Shown: in pieces, positions 1 to 8,638 of the stretch
How positions within the stretch are numbered: the first letter of the stretch is position 1
Layout of the letters: each line of letters starts with the position of its first letter
Source of the DNA: Paractinoplanes lichenicola
GTDB taxonomy: Bacteria; Actinomycetota; Actinomycetes; Mycobacteriales; Micromonosporaceae
Assembly (NCBI RefSeq): GCF_016785085.1
Contig: NZ_JAENHO010000002.1
Location: 62,001-126,000 of the forward strand
DNA length: 64,000 nt
Reading direction: 5' to 3'
Notes under the pieces: generated by a model
Told to the model about the DNA's origin: nothing
Database searches by the model: none
Seen by the model: only the letters and a program-made list of their open reading frames with translations
Translations under genes and position numbers: made by a program

Positions 1-1536
1 GAGCCGCCGGAGCACTCCGAGCCGCTGCCGACCCGGGCCGAGCAGCTCGAGATCAGCTCGGTGCCGGGCGACTACCGCCTGCCGCCGCCGTCGCTGCTCG
101 GCAAGGGCGCGCCGCCGAAGTCGCGGAGCCGGGCCAACGACGAGATCATGGCCGCCCTGAGCGGGGTGTTCGAGCAGTTCAACGTCGACGCGATGGTCAC
201 CGGCTTCACCCGGGGCCCGACGGTCACCCGCTACGAGGTCGAGATCGGGCCGGGCACCAAGGTCGAGCGCATCACGCAGCTCTCGCGCAACATCGCGTAC
301 GCGGTGAAGTCGCCCGATGTCCGGATCCTGAGCCCGATCCCCGGCAAGAGCGCCGTCGGCGTCGAGATCCCCAACACCGACCCCGAGAACGTGTCGCTCG
401 GCGACGTGCTGCGCTCCCGGGCCTCGACCGCCGATCACCACCCGATGCTGGTCGCGCTGGGCAAGGACATCGAGGGCGGCTTCGTGGTGGCCAACCTGGC
501 CAAGATGCCGCACATCCTGATCGCGGGCGCGACCGGCGCCGGCAAGAGCTCCTGCCTCAACTCGCTGCTCGTGTCGCTGCTGACCCGGTCGACCCCCGAC
601 GAGGTCCGCCTGCTGCTGGTCGACCCGAAGCGGGTGGAGATGACCGCGTACGAGGGGATTCCGCACCTCGTCACGCCGATCATCACGAACCCGAAGAAGG
701 CCGCCGACGCGCTCGAGTGGGTCGTCCGCGAGATGGACATGCGCTACGACGACCTCGCGGCCAACGGCGTACGGCACATCGACGACTTCAACCGCAAGGT
801 GCGCAGCGGCGAGATCGTCGCGCCGCCCGGCAGCGAGCGCGTGATGAAGCCGTACCCCTATCTGCTCGTCATCATCGACGAGCTGGCCGACCTGATGATG
901 GTCGCGCCGCGCGACGTGGAGGACTCGGTCGTCCGCATCACCCAGCTCGCCCGGGCCGCCGGCATCCACCTCGTGCTGGCCACCCAGCGCCCGTCGGTCG
1001 ACGTGGTCACCGGCCTGATCAAGGCGAACGTGCCGTCGCGGCTCGCGTTCGCCACCTCGTCGCTGGCCGACAGCCGGGTCATCCTCGACCAGCCGGGCGC
1101 CGAGAAGCTGCTGGGCCGCGGCGACGGCCTGTTCCTGCCGATGGGCGCCTCCAAGCCGACCCGTATCCAGGGCGCCTGGGTCGACGAGAAGGAAATCGCC
1201 GCGGTCGTCAAGTTCTGCAAGGACCAGCGCGAGCCGGAGTTCCGCGAGGACGTCACCGAGGCCCCGGCCAGCAAGAAGAAGCAGATCGACGAGGAGATCG
1301 GCGACGACCTCGAGGTGCTGATCCAGGCCATCGAGCTGGTCGTGACCTCGCAGTTCGGCTCGACGTCGATGCTGCAGCGCAAGCTGCGGGTCGGGTTCGC
1401 CAAGGCCGGCCGCCTGATGGACCTGATGGAGACGCGCGGCATCGTCGGCCCGTCCGAGGGCTCGAAGGCTCGCGACGTGCTGATCAAGCCCGACGAGCTG
1501 GAAGAGACCTTGGCGACGCTTCGACTGGACGAGTGA
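1..1536 (+). CDS. ftsK: DNA translocase FtsK/SpoIIIE, C-terminal motor (5' end outside window)
   Basis: Open from the first base, so the start and the N-terminal membrane part lie upstream; 511 residues are visible. The motor carries the Walker A loop GATGAGKSS and Walker B in [13 protein letters not shown]. The last ~65 residues (from [11 protein letters not shown]) are the winged-helix gamma domain that reads KOPS polarity sequences in this family. FtsK pumps chromosomal DNA through the division septum and helps resolve dimers. The stop overlaps the 3' end of the convergent glycosyltransferase gene by 53 bp. It lies just upstream of rimO-pgsA-cinA, as in other actinomycetes. Identification is secure. 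Confidence 0.96.
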   Translation, partial: EPPEHSEPLPTRAEQLEISSVPGDYRLPPPSLLGKGAPPKSRSRANDEIMAALSGVFEQFNVDAMVTGFTRGPTVTRYEVEIGPGTKVERITQLSRNIAYAVKSPDVRILSPIPGKSAVGVEIPNTDPENVSLGDVLRSRASTADHHPMLVALGKDIEGGFVVANLAKMPHILIAGATGAGKSSCLNSLLVSLLTRSTPDEVRLLLVDPKRVEMTAYEGIPHLVTPIITNPKKAADALEWVVREMDMRYDDLAANGVRHIDDFNRKVRSGEIVAPPGSERVMKPYPYLLVIIDELADLMMVAPRDVEDSVVRITQLARAAGIHLVLATQRPSVDVVTGLIKANVPSRLAFATSSLADSRVILDQPGAEKLLGRGDGLFLPMGASKPTRIQGAWVDEKEIAAVVKFCKDQREPEFREDVTEAPASKKKQIDEEIGDDLEVLIQAIELVVTSQFGSTSMLQRKLRVGFAKAGRLMDLMETRGIVGPSEGSKARDVLIKPDELEETLATLRLDE

Positions 1537-2704
1537 GCTTCTCCAGTTCGATCTCGAATGAGTCCCGCCGGAAGGCTTCACGCATCAGATAGACGAGGAC
1601 CGTGAGCAGGGCGGCCAGCATCAGTAGGGCGGCGACCGTGGGCAGCACGGGGACGACGCGGCCGAACAGGTAGGGCTGGTAGGACAGCAGTGAGGATGCC
1701 TGCACCAGCAGCGGGACGAACCAGAGGCGTGGGATGAAGACCGCGAGCAGCACCGTCGTCACGTCGGCCAGGAAGAAATAGCGTTCGTGCATGCCGGGCA
1801 GCAGGAACGGCACGAGGATCGAGAACAGCGCGGCCACCACGACGATCCGTTCGGTGGTCAGCTCGACCGAGCGCGCGATCAGCACATAGATGACCCCGAT
1901 GACGACCGCCGCGGTGAACAGATAGCCCAACGTACGCAGGCTGTCTTCCCGGGCGCCGCCGGTGACCAGGGCGAACACGTTAGGCGCGCGCAGGCTCAGC
2001 TCGGGCACGTTGACGGCCTGCCGGTTCATCGAATAGATCGTGAGCAGCTCGACCGGGTCGCGGCCGAAGACGATCGCCGGGAGGTCGAGCAGCAGATACG
2101 CGGCGGGGGCGGCCAGGAGCGTACGCCAGGGAATTTTGCCGGCCAGGGCGAGCAGCAGCAGGAGCGGGAAGATGAACACGCCCTGCGGTTTGAGGGCCAG
2201 CGCGACGCCGCACAGGGCGACACCCCACCAGGGCTTGCCCCGCAGCAGGTAATAGACGCCGCCCAGGGCGGGCGCGGCCCAGATCGAGTCGATCTGGCCC
2301 CACCACGACGCGTTGAGCACGACTGTCGGCAGCATCACGACGACCAGCGCGGCGGCCGTCGGGATGCGGCTGTTCGGGTAGCGCAGCGCGACGATGCGGT
2401 AGGCGAAGAACGCCAGCACGACGTCGAAGACGACCCACATCGCCTTGATCTTGAACAGCAGCGGGCCGGGCAGCAGATGGGTGAACGCCAGCAGATAGAG
2501 GAACGGCGCGTTGTAGTTGCCGACGTCGGCCCCCAGCGCGCGCCACTCGCCGGCCCGGCCCAGCTGGTGATACCACTGGAAGAAGATGTTCATGTCGTTC
2601 GTCTTCTCGCCGAAGCCGGCCCCGCGGGCCAGGATCGCGAGCACGACGAGCGCGCCGATGAGCAGCCACTCCGCGTGCCGGGCGGGCCTGTTTGAAGTCT
2701 GCAT
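1484..2704 (-). CDS. Polytopic membrane glycosyltransferase, GT87/Gpi18-like mannosyltransferase
   Basis: A 406-residue protein with about ten hydrophobic segments. The motif [12 protein letters not shown], with an early acidic pair (KTNDMNIFF) in the first external loop, resembles Gpi18/GT87-type polyprenol-phosphate-dependent mannosyltransferases. These act at the outer membrane face on lipoglycan or glycoprotein substrates. The acceptor cannot be told from sequence. The ATG at 2704 is chosen because translated sequence upstream of it is antisense to rimO; a weak AGG precedes it. It converges with ftsK (53-bp overlap) and is divergent from rimO, 81 bp away. It interrupts an otherwise conserved ftsK-rimO neighbourhood, which suggests insertion. 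Confidence 0.85.
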   Translation of the reverse strand: MQTSNRPARHAEWLLIGALVVLAILARGAGFGEKTNDMNIFFQWYHQLGRAGEWRALGADVGNYNAPFLYLLAFTHLLPGPLLFKIKAMWVVFDVVLAFFAYRIVALRYPNSRIPTAAALVVVMLPTVVLNASWWGQIDSIWAAPALGGVYYLLRGKPWWGVALCGVALALKPQGVFIFPLLLLLALAGKIPWRTLLAAPAAYLLLDLPAIVFGRDPVELLTIYSMNRQAVNVPELSLRAPNVFALVTGGAREDSLRTLGYLFTAAVVIGVIYVLIARSVELTTERIVVVAALFSILVPFLLPGMHERYFFLADVTTVLLAVFIPRLWFVPLLVQASSLLSYQPYLFGRVVPVLPTVAALLMLAALLTVLVYLMREAFRRDSFEIELEKLTRPVEASPRSLPARRA

Positions 2705-2773
2705 GGTGACCTGGGGTACGGCCCGGGCCCCCGATCGGATCAGTGCGCGGATGAACGAGGCGGGGAACCCGGC

Positions 2774-2779
2774 TAACCT
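2774..2779 (+). promoter_or_regulatory. -10 box of rimO, probable leaderless start
   Basis: TAACCT fits the actinobacterial TANNNT -10 element and ends six bases before the rimO GTG. No ribosome binding site precedes that GTG, so transcription probably begins at or next to the start codon. Confidence 0.5.
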
Positions 2780-2785
2780 TGCCTG

Positions 2786-4246
2786 GTGTCGGTAACTCCT
2801 TCTCCCCGCCGTGTCGCCCTGCTCACCCTCGGCTGTGCCCGTAACGAGGTCGACTCGGAAGAGCTCGCGGCCCGCCTCGACGCGGGCGGATGGCAGGTGA
2901 GCACCGACGCCGACGGGGCCGATGTGGTGGTCGTCAACACCTGCGGTTTCGTCGAGAAGGCGAAGCAGGACTCGATCGAGACGCTGCTCGCCGCGGCCGA
3001 CACGGGCGCCAAGGTGGTCGCCGCCGGCTGCATGGCCGAGCGCTACGGCAAGGAGCTCGCCGACAGCCTGCCCGAGGCGTCCGCCGTGGTCAGCTTCGAC
3101 GACTACACCGACATCGCGGCCCGCCTCGACGGGGTGCTGGCGGGCGAGACGTTCGACGCGCACACCCCGCGCGACCGGCGCGAGCTGCTGCCGATCACCC
3201 CCGTGCAGCGCCAGTCGGCCAAGGTCGTCATCCCCGGGCACGCCACCGTCGACGAGCACACCCCGGCCCACCTGCGCACGGTGCTGCGCCGCCGGCTCGA
3301 CAACGGGCCGGTCGCGAGCCTCAAGCTGGCCAGCGGCTGCGACCGCAAGTGCGCGTTCTGCGCGATCCCGTCCTTCCGCGGCGCCTTCGTCTCCCGCGAC
3401 CCTCAGGAGCTGCTGGCCGAGGCCGAGTGGCTGGCCAAGTCCGGCGTGCGCGAGCTGGTGCTGGTGAGCGAGAACAGCACCTCGTACGGGAAAGATCTTG
3501 GTGATCCACGTCTGCTCGAGAAGCTGTTGCCGCAGCTCGCGCGGGTCGACGGCATCGTGCGCGTGCGGGCCAGCTATCTGCAGCCCGCCGAGACCCGGCC
3601 CGGCCTGGTCGAGACGATCGCCACCACGCCCGGCGTCGCGCCCTACTTCGACCTGTCGTTCCAGCACTCCAGCGAGCCCCTGCTGCGCCGGATGCGGCGT
3701 TTCGGCTCGACCGACCGGTTCCTCGACCTGCTCGCCTCGGCCCGCGAGCTGGCCCCGGCGGCCGGCGCGCGCAGCAACTTCATCGTCGGCTTCCCCGGCG
3801 AGACCAAGGCCGACGTCGACGAGCTGGTGCGCTTCCTGTCCGAGGCCCGGCTCGACGCGATCGGCGTCTTCGACTACAGCGACGAGGACGGCACCGAGGC
3901 GGCCGGGCTCGACAAAAAGGTCAAGGAAGACACGATCAAGCGCCGGTACGACCGGATCGTCACGCTGGCCGACGAGCTCTGCAACCAGCGGGCCGAGGAG
4001 CGTCTCGGCTCGATCGTCGAGGTGCTGGTCGACACGGTCGAGGGCGGCGAGGTCGAGGGCCGCGCCGAGCACCAGGCGCCCGAGGTCGACGGCTCCACCA
4101 TGCTCGTCCCCGGCAGCGGCGGGGCCGACCTGGCCGCGCTGCGCCCCGGCGACTTCGTGCGGGCCAGGGTCACCGCGACCGAGGGCGTCGACCTGGTCGC
4201 CGTGCCGGTCGAGATGATCTCCGCGGCGCCGGTGTCCCCGCGGTGA
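2786..4246 (+). CDS. rimO: Ribosomal protein S12 methylthiotransferase RimO
   Basis: A 486-residue radical-SAM methylthiotransferase. The N-terminal UPF0004 domain starts [16 protein letters not shown] and supplies three Cys for the auxiliary cluster. The radical-SAM CX3CX2C motif is CDRKCAFC, followed by AIPSFRG, which separates RimO from MiaB. A C-terminal TRAM domain follows. It adds a methylthio group to the conserved aspartate of S12. The second family member (miaB) is at 46501. The GTG at 2786 follows a TANNNT box by six bases. Its stop overlaps the pgsA start by four bases (GTGA), implying coupled translation. Confidence 0.96.
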   Translation: MSVTPSPRRVALLTLGCARNEVDSEELAARLDAGGWQVSTDADGADVVVVNTCGFVEKAKQDSIETLLAAADTGAKVVAAGCMAERYGKELADSLPEASAVVSFDDYTDIAARLDGVLAGETFDAHTPRDRRELLPITPVQRQSAKVVIPGHATVDEHTPAHLRTVLRRRLDNGPVASLKLASGCDRKCAFCAIPSFRGAFVSRDPQELLAEAEWLAKSGVRELVLVSENSTSYGKDLGDPRLLEKLLPQLARVDGIVRVRASYLQPAETRPGLVETIATTPGVAPYFDLSFQHSSEPLLRRMRRFGSTDRFLDLLASARELAPAAGARSNFIVGFPGETKADVDELVRFLSEARLDAIGVFDYSDEDGTEAAGLDKKVKEDTIKRRYDRIVTLADELCNQRAEERLGSIVEVLVDTVEGGEVEGRAEHQAPEVDGSTMLVPGSGGADLAALRPGDFVRARVTATEGVDLVAVPVEMISAAPVSPR

Positions 4247-4851
4247 CCGAGGAGCCGGTCCCGGTGACCGCTCCGCGTACGGTCTCGCCGTACAACCCGG
4301 CGAACATCCTCACCGTGCTGCGGATCGTGCTGGTCCCGGTGTTCCTCGCGCTGGTCGTCTCGTCGCAGCTCACCGGCACCGGCGCGCGCATCGTCACGTG
4401 CCTGGTCTTCTGCGTGGCCTCGGCGACCGACTTCGTGGACGGCTGGATCGCCCGGCGCTGGTCGCTGGTCACCTCGTTCGGCAAGGTCGCCGACCCGATC
4501 GCCGACAAGGCGCTCACCGGCACGGCGTTGGTGCTGCTCTCGGTCTACGACCGGCTGCCCTGGTGGGTGACCGTGCTGATCCTGGTGCGCGAGTGGGGCA
4601 TCACCGCGCTCCGGTTCTGGGTCATCCGGTACGGCATCATCCCGGCCAGCCGCGGCGGCAAGCTCAAGACCGTGCTGCAGATCGCCGCGATCGCGTGGTA
4701 TCTGTGGCCCGTCCCCACGCCGTTCGACATCGTCGGCCCGTGGCTGATGGGAGCGGCCACCCTCGTGACCGTCGTGACCGGTGTGGACTATGTGGTCGAG
4801 GCGCTGCGGCTGCGGCGCGATGCCCGGCGCGGGACAGGTTCGGGAGCCTAG
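4243..4851 (+). CDS. pgsA: CDP-diacylglycerol--glycerol-3-phosphate 3-phosphatidyltransferase
   Basis: A 202-residue integral membrane enzyme making phosphatidylglycerol phosphate from CDP-diacylglycerol and glycerol-3-phosphate. The CDP-alcohol phosphatidyltransferase motif DG-x2-AR-x8-G-x3-D-x3-D is complete in [20 protein letters not shown] and the following IAD. The N-terminal [14 protein letters not shown] is typical of PgsA. Four to five membrane helices are visible. It is translationally coupled to rimO and followed 10 bp later by cinA. The conserved rimO-pgsA-cinA order supports PgsA over other members of the family. Confidence 0.93.
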   Translation: MTEEPVPVTAPRTVSPYNPANILTVLRIVLVPVFLALVVSSQLTGTGARIVTCLVFCVASATDFVDGWIARRWSLVTSFGKVADPIADKALTGTALVLLSVYDRLPWWVTVLILVREWGITALRFWVIRYGIIPASRGGKLKTVLQIAAIAWYLWPVPTPFDIVGPWLMGAATLVTVVTGVDYVVEALRLRRDARRGTGSGA

Positions 4852-4854
4852 ACT
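4849..4854 (+). promoter_or_regulatory. -10 box of cinA, overlapping the pgsA stop codon
   Basis: TAGACT matches TANNNT and ends seven bases before the cinA GTG. Its first three bases are the pgsA stop codon. It could give cinA its own leaderless transcript in addition to read-through from pgsA. Confidence 0.4.
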
Positions 4855-4861
4855 TTTCGCT

Positions 4862-5353
4862 GTGGGAACTGAGATCGCGGCCCAGGTGGCCGTCCGCAGG
4901 CTGAAGGAACGCCGTGAGACGTTCGCCACCGCCGAGTCGCTGACCGGGGGTCTGGTCGCCGCGACCGTGGTCGAGATCGAGGGCGTGAGCAAGGTCTATC
5001 TCGGCGGCGTGGTGGTCTACGCGACCGAGATGAAACACGTCCTGGCCGGCGTACCGGAAAGGCTGCTGGCCGAGCGGGGCGCGGTCGACTCGGAGGTGGC
5101 GACGGCGCTGGCCGAGGGTGTGCGCGAGCGCTGCGGCGCCACCTGGGGCGTGGCCACGACCGGGGTGGCGGGTCCCGAGCCGCAGGACGGCAAGCCGGTG
5201 GGCCTGGTCTACGTGGCCGTCGCGGGCCCGAGCGGCGCTCAAGTGCGTGAGCTCAGACTCGACGGAGACCGGGCGGCAATCCGCACCGAAAGTGTGACGA
5301 GAGCGCTACTCCTGCTCGCAGACTGTCTCAAGGACGCCCCAGCGGTGGTCTGA
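4862..5353 (+). CDS. cinA: CinA C-terminal domain protein (nicotinamide-nucleotide amidase, PncC-like)
   Basis: A 163-residue stand-alone CinA_C domain, the part of CinA that deamidates NMN to nicotinate mononucleotide in studied homologues. Family motifs are TAESLTGGLVAATVV near the N-terminus and TTGVAGPEPQDGKPVGLVYVA in the second half. The CinA N-terminal molybdopterin-binding-like domain is absent, as is usual in actinobacteria. The GTG at 4862 is chosen because earlier in-frame codons lie inside pgsA and encode no family sequence. It follows pgsA and precedes the clgR-type regulator in conserved order. Confidence 0.9.
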   Translation: MGTEIAAQVAVRRLKERRETFATAESLTGGLVAATVVEIEGVSKVYLGGVVVYATEMKHVLAGVPERLLAERGAVDSEVATALAEGVRERCGATWGVATTGVAGPEPQDGKPVGLVYVAVAGPSGAQVRELRLDGDRAAIRTESVTRALLLLADCLKDAPAVV

Positions 5354-5512
5354 GCTGGGGAATGTCCCAGTGATCAGGGTGGTTACGTGAAGGCCCCGCT
5401 GTCGGGCCGCCCCCAGAATTCGGCGGGGCGGGATGTCGGTATCGTCGGCAGCGGGTACGGTTGCGGGAAGCCTCCGGCGTGTGCCGGCGGCCCCGCCGCA
5501 GGAGGAGGTGCC

Positions 5513-5899
5513 ATGGTCCTGCTACGCCGGGTCATCGGCGACGCACTACGGGCGCGCCGGCAGGGGCAGCACCGCACGCTGCGCGAGGTGTCCACCGCCG
5601 CGAACGTCAGCCTGGGATACCTGTCCGAGATCGAGCGCGGTCAGAAGGAAGCGTCCAGCGAGCTGCTCGCCGCCATCTGCGACGCGCTCGGCGCCCGTCT
5701 CTCCGAGCTCCTCATCGAGGTCAGCGACACGCTGTCCCTCGCCGAGGACATGGACGGGGTGCTCGTGCCGGTCGACGACAACAAGAAGACCGTCACCAGC
5801 GACGGCAGTGTGTCGGTCAAGGTCCGTCAGGATTCGCCGCTCAAGGCGACTCTGCACGCCACTCGAAAGCAGCATCGCGACGTCGTGTACGCCGCCTGA
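5513..5899 (+). CDS. clgR: ClgR-type XRE-family transcriptional regulator
   Basis: A 128-residue protein with one helix-turn-helix (residues ~14-66; [27 protein letters not shown] is the recognition region) and a short acidic C-terminal tail. In actinobacteria the gene after cinA and before pspA encodes ClgR, activator of clp protease and psp genes. The ATG at 5513 has a strong binding site, GGAGGAGG, at 5501-5508. ClgR in relatives ends in small hydrophobic residues that make it a ClpP substrate. This one ends VVYAA, consistent with that. A strong terminator follows, separating it from pspA. Confidence 0.88.
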   Translation: MVLLRRVIGDALRARRQGQHRTLREVSTAANVSLGYLSEIERGQKEASSELLAAICDALGARLSELLIEVSDTLSLAEDMDGVLVPVDDNKKTVTSDGSVSVKVRQDSPLKATLHATRKQHRDVVYAA

Positions 5900-5914
5900 G
5901 AGATCATTTGAATC

Positions 5915-5956
5915 GGGCCGGGTCCGCTCTTTATTGGAGCGGATCCGGCCCGTTTC
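5915..5956 (+). terminator. Intrinsic terminator after clgR
   Basis: A 15-bp stem (5915-5929 pairs with 5937-5951) with one G-T pair and a seven-base AT-rich loop is followed by GTTTCCT. It should end the cinA-clgR transcript before pspA. Confidence 0.8.
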
Positions 5957-6201
5957 CTATTTGTGCCCTGTGAGGTTGCTGTGGCTCCTCGGGGACGGCC
6001 CCTCGGGATCGACCCCGACCGGGGATAGCGCGTAGCCTCGAAGCCTGGGGGACACCCTGAGATCCCCCGGAGGTCACGTGACGTCGGTGGCGTCGAGCTG
6101 ACACGATGGCATGACCACACCAGGTAACTCGCCATCGCGACAGCTCCTCGATCTGCGTCGGTGGCGGACCCGACTGAGCGACATTGAGGGGATACCGCGA
6201 G
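5957..6201 (+). other. Leader region of pspA, no gene
   Basis: This stretch between the clgR terminator and pspA holds no convincing open frame. It contains a 10-bp perfect palindrome GTCACGTGAC at 6073-6082 and a GAGGGG ribosome binding site at 6186-6191, ten bases before the pspA ATG. A promoter for a separate pspA-pspM transcript is expected here, but I cannot identify its sigma class. Confidence 0.4.
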
Positions 6202-7059
6202 ATGGCGAATCCGTTCGTCAAGGGCTGGCGATACATGATGGCGCTCTTCGGCGCGAAGATTGATGAATACGCCGACCCCAAGGTCCAGATCCAGCAGGCC
6301 ATCGAGGACGCACAGCGCCAGCACCAGGCCCTCGTGCAGCAGGCTGCGGCGGTGATCGGCAACCAGCGTCAGCTGGAGATGAAGCTGTCCCGGCAGATGT
6401 CCGAGGTCGAGAAGCTGCAGGGCATGGCGCGGCAGGCGCTCGTCCTGGCCGACCGGGCCCGCGCCGGCGGCGACGAGTCCGAGGCCCAGAAGTACGAGTC
6501 CACCGCCCAGACGCTCGCGACCCAGCTGGTCTCGGGCGAGCAGTCGATGGAAGACCTCAAGACGCTGCACGACCAGGCGCTCTCGGCGGCGGGCCAGGCC
6601 CGCAAGGCCGTCGAGAACAACGCCATGGTGCTGCAGCAGCGCATCGCCGAGCGCTCGCGTCTGCTGAGCCAGCTCGAGCAGGCCAAAATGCAGGAGACCG
6701 TGGCCAAGTCGCTCGAGTCGATGTCGTCGCTGGCCGCGCCGGGCAACACCCCGTCGCTCGACGAGGTGCGCGACAAGATCGAGCGCCGCTACGCCGACGC
6801 GATGGGCCGCGCCGAGCTGGCCGGCAACTCGGTCGAGGGCCGCATGCTCGAGGTGCAGAAGTCCAGCCTCGACATGGCCGGTTCGTCCCGGCTCGAGCAG
6901 ATCCGCGCCAGCATGGCGGGCGACAAGCTCGGCGCCGCTCCGGCGCAGCCCGCGGTCGAGCAGGCCGGTCCGTCGGCCGACCCGGCCAGCGTCGCCCGGC
7001 TCGACGAGATCCGGGCCAGCATGAATCAGAAGCGCGGCGACACGACCGCCGCCGGCTGA
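6202..7059 (+). CDS. pspA: Phage shock protein PspA/IM30 family, envelope-stress effector
   Basis: A 285-residue, almost fully helical coiled-coil protein beginning [20 protein letters not shown]. It has long Glu/Gln/Arg-rich heptads through residue ~200 and a C-terminal linker repeating LDEIRASM twice. PspA proteins form ESCRT-III-like assemblies on stressed membranes. The ATG at 6202 is preferred over an upstream in-frame TTG at 6184 because homologues start with the amphipathic MANPF helix. It lies between clgR and pspM, as in the mycobacterial clgR-pspA-pspM system, but here a terminator separates clgR from it. Confidence 0.94.
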   Translation: MANPFVKGWRYMMALFGAKIDEYADPKVQIQQAIEDAQRQHQALVQQAAAVIGNQRQLEMKLSRQMSEVEKLQGMARQALVLADRARAGGDESEAQKYESTAQTLATQLVSGEQSMEDLKTLHDQALSAAGQARKAVENNAMVLQQRIAERSRLLSQLEQAKMQETVAKSLESMSSLAAPGNTPSLDEVRDKIERRYADAMGRAELAGNSVEGRMLEVQKSSLDMAGSSRLEQIRASMAGDKLGAAPAQPAVEQAGPSADPASVARLDEIRASMNQKRGDTTAAG

Positions 7060-7083
7060 GTTAGATCCACGGGGAGGGCGACG

Positions 7084-7884
7084 GTGGACGAGCGGACCAG
7101 ATACTTCCGGCGACTCAAGCGGCTGCGCGGTTCGGCGCGGCGGTGGAGCGTGCTGGGAGGCGGGCTGGCCGCGGCCACCGCCGTCCTCACTCCCTATGCG
7201 GGGATCGGCTGGGCCGACGCGATCTGGGCCGGTGCCGCCGGCTCGTCGATCGCGCTGGCCTGGTGGCGGCACAGCGACCATCGTGAGCTGGCCGCCACCC
7301 CGGCGCCGCCCCCGCCCCCGCCGGTGCTGCCCGGGGCCAAGCTGACCGCGGCCCTCGAGCGGTTCCCGGCCGGGCGCACGGTGATGAACGAGGTGCGCCG
7401 GCAGAAGAACCGCTACGCCCTGCGCGGCTCCGAGATCACCCAGGCGTGGGACAGGCTCGACCGGGCCTCGGCCACCCTGACCGCGCTGGCCGGCCGGCTG
7501 CACGGCCCCGGCGAGGGCGCCCTGCTCGAGGCGGCCGTGGCCGAGGAGTGGCTGCGCGATCTCGGCCAGCGGGTGGCCAGCGTCGAACGGGCCCTGCCGC
7601 TGACCCCGCCCGACCAGCGCGCGGCCCTGGTCGAGTCGCACGGGTCGCTGGCCACGCAGTTCACCGAGGGCGTCGACGCGTACGAGCGGCTGGTCGCGGC
7701 GGCCGCGAGTTACGTCGCCGAGGACGGCCACCCGGTCGCCGAGGGCGCGCATCCGGCCCTGGGCAGCCTCATCGACGCGACCGACCGGCTGCGCGGCTTC
7801 GCCGAGGGCCTGTCCGAGCTCAAGCGGACCCCCACCACGGTGTTCAAGCAGGCCGCGGCTGACAACGCGGGCACCAGTACGTGA
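7084..7884 (+). CDS. pspM: Phage shock envelope stress response protein PspM
   Basis: A 266-residue protein with two hydrophobic segments near residues 20-62, a proline tract (PAPPPPPPVLPG, ~residues 76-87) and a helical C-terminal half. Position directly after pspA, size and topology match PspM (Rv2743c type), which anchors PspA at the membrane in mycobacteria. The GTG at 7084 follows a GGGGAGGG site by a few bases. PspN, the fourth mycobacterial member, is absent: the next gene is the convergent nei2, whose 3' end overlaps by 41 bp. Assignment rests mostly on context and topology. Confidence 0.78.
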   Translation: MDERTRYFRRLKRLRGSARRWSVLGGGLAAATAVLTPYAGIGWADAIWAGAAGSSIALAWWRHSDHRELAATPAPPPPPPVLPGAKLTAALERFPAGRTVMNEVRRQKNRYALRGSEITQAWDRLDRASATLTALAGRLHGPGEGALLEAAVAEEWLRDLGQRVASVERALPLTPPDQRAALVESHGSLATQFTEGVDAYERLVAAAASYVAEDGHPVAEGAHPALGSLIDATDRLRGFAEGLSELKRTPTTVFKQAAADNAGTST

Positions 7885-8635
7885 TCCGTTCGCCCTTCTC
7901 GTCCTTCTGGATCGCGCTTCCGCACCGCCGGCACGGCTTCGCGCGCCGCCCGTAGACATAGCTGGTCTCGCCGCGCCGCAGCGAGCCGGTCGTGGTCTGC
8001 GTCCAGCGCCCGCGGTTCGAGGCGACCAGCTTCTGCGCCAGCGTGACGGTCCCGGTCAGGTCGGCCACCTGCGACACCGGCGTCCACGGCCACAGTCCAC
8101 GCAGGAACAGGGTCTCGGCCTTGTAGAGGTTGCCGACCCCGGCCAGGTTGCGCTGGTCGAGCAGGGCCTCGGCGATGGTCGTGTCAGGGTGCTCGGCGAT
8201 CCGGCGTACGGCCTCGTCGGCATCCCAGTCGGCGCCCAGCAGGTCGGGCCCGAGATGCCCGACGTGCCGTTCCTCCTCGGCCGTCGGATAGAGCGCTAGC
8301 TCGTGCAGGTGATAGCCGACGGCGACCGACCGCTGGGTGCGCAGCACGACGCGGATCAGGTATGCCGGGCGGCCCGTCCAGCGTTCCCCCGGCGCGTACG
8401 CCCGCCAGGCGCCCTCCATGCGCAGGTGTGAGTGCAGCGTGAGCGGCGTCTGACCGTCGCGGGTCAGCCGCAGCAGCAGATGCTTGCCGCGGCTGGCCGA
8501 CTCGGCGACCAGCCATCCGCTGAGGTCGGTGGTGGCGAGCTGCGGCACCCGGAAGTCGGAGCCGGTCAGCACGTCACCCTGCAGCGCCTTCTCGATCACG
8601 CGCGCGGTGTTCCAGACGGTATCGCCCTCGGGCAT
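7844..8635 (-). CDS. nei2: Endonuclease VIII-type DNA glycosylase Nei2
   Basis: A 263-residue Fpg/Nei-family bifunctional glycosylase/AP lyase for oxidised pyrimidines. It starts MPEGDTVWNTARVIEKAL: after Met removal, Pro1 is the catalytic nucleophile and Glu2 the acid. The H2TH region contains DQRNLAGVGNLYKAE. The C-terminal zinc finger is CRRCGSAIQKDEKGER plus CPRC. The PEGD start and TYWCPRCQ ending match actinobacterial Nei2. The start codon lies three bases after the stop of the SARP-type regulator gene, so the two are probably co-transcribed. Its 3' end overlaps pspM. Confidence 0.92.
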   Translation of the reverse strand: MPEGDTVWNTARVIEKALQGDVLTGSDFRVPQLATTDLSGWLVAESASRGKHLLLRLTRDGQTPLTLHSHLRMEGAWRAYAPGERWTGRPAYLIRVVLRTQRSVAVGYHLHELALYPTAEEERHVGHLGPDLLGADWDADEAVRRIAEHPDTTIAEALLDQRNLAGVGNLYKAETLFLRGLWPWTPVSQVADLTGTVTLAQKLVASNRGRWTQTTTGSLRRGETSYVYGRRAKPCRRCGSAIQKDEKGERITYWCPRCQPRPA

Positions 8636-8638
8636 GGC

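Noticed and set aside
2705..4072. Upstream extension of the GT87-like frame
   Set aside because: The translated extension is antisense to rimO and contains no membrane helices or motifs. The ATG at 2704 is the natural start.
6130..6141. ClgR-binding site before pspA
   Set aside because: CGC-N4-GCGAC resembles the reported CGC-N5-GCGAAC but has the wrong spacing and a diverged end.
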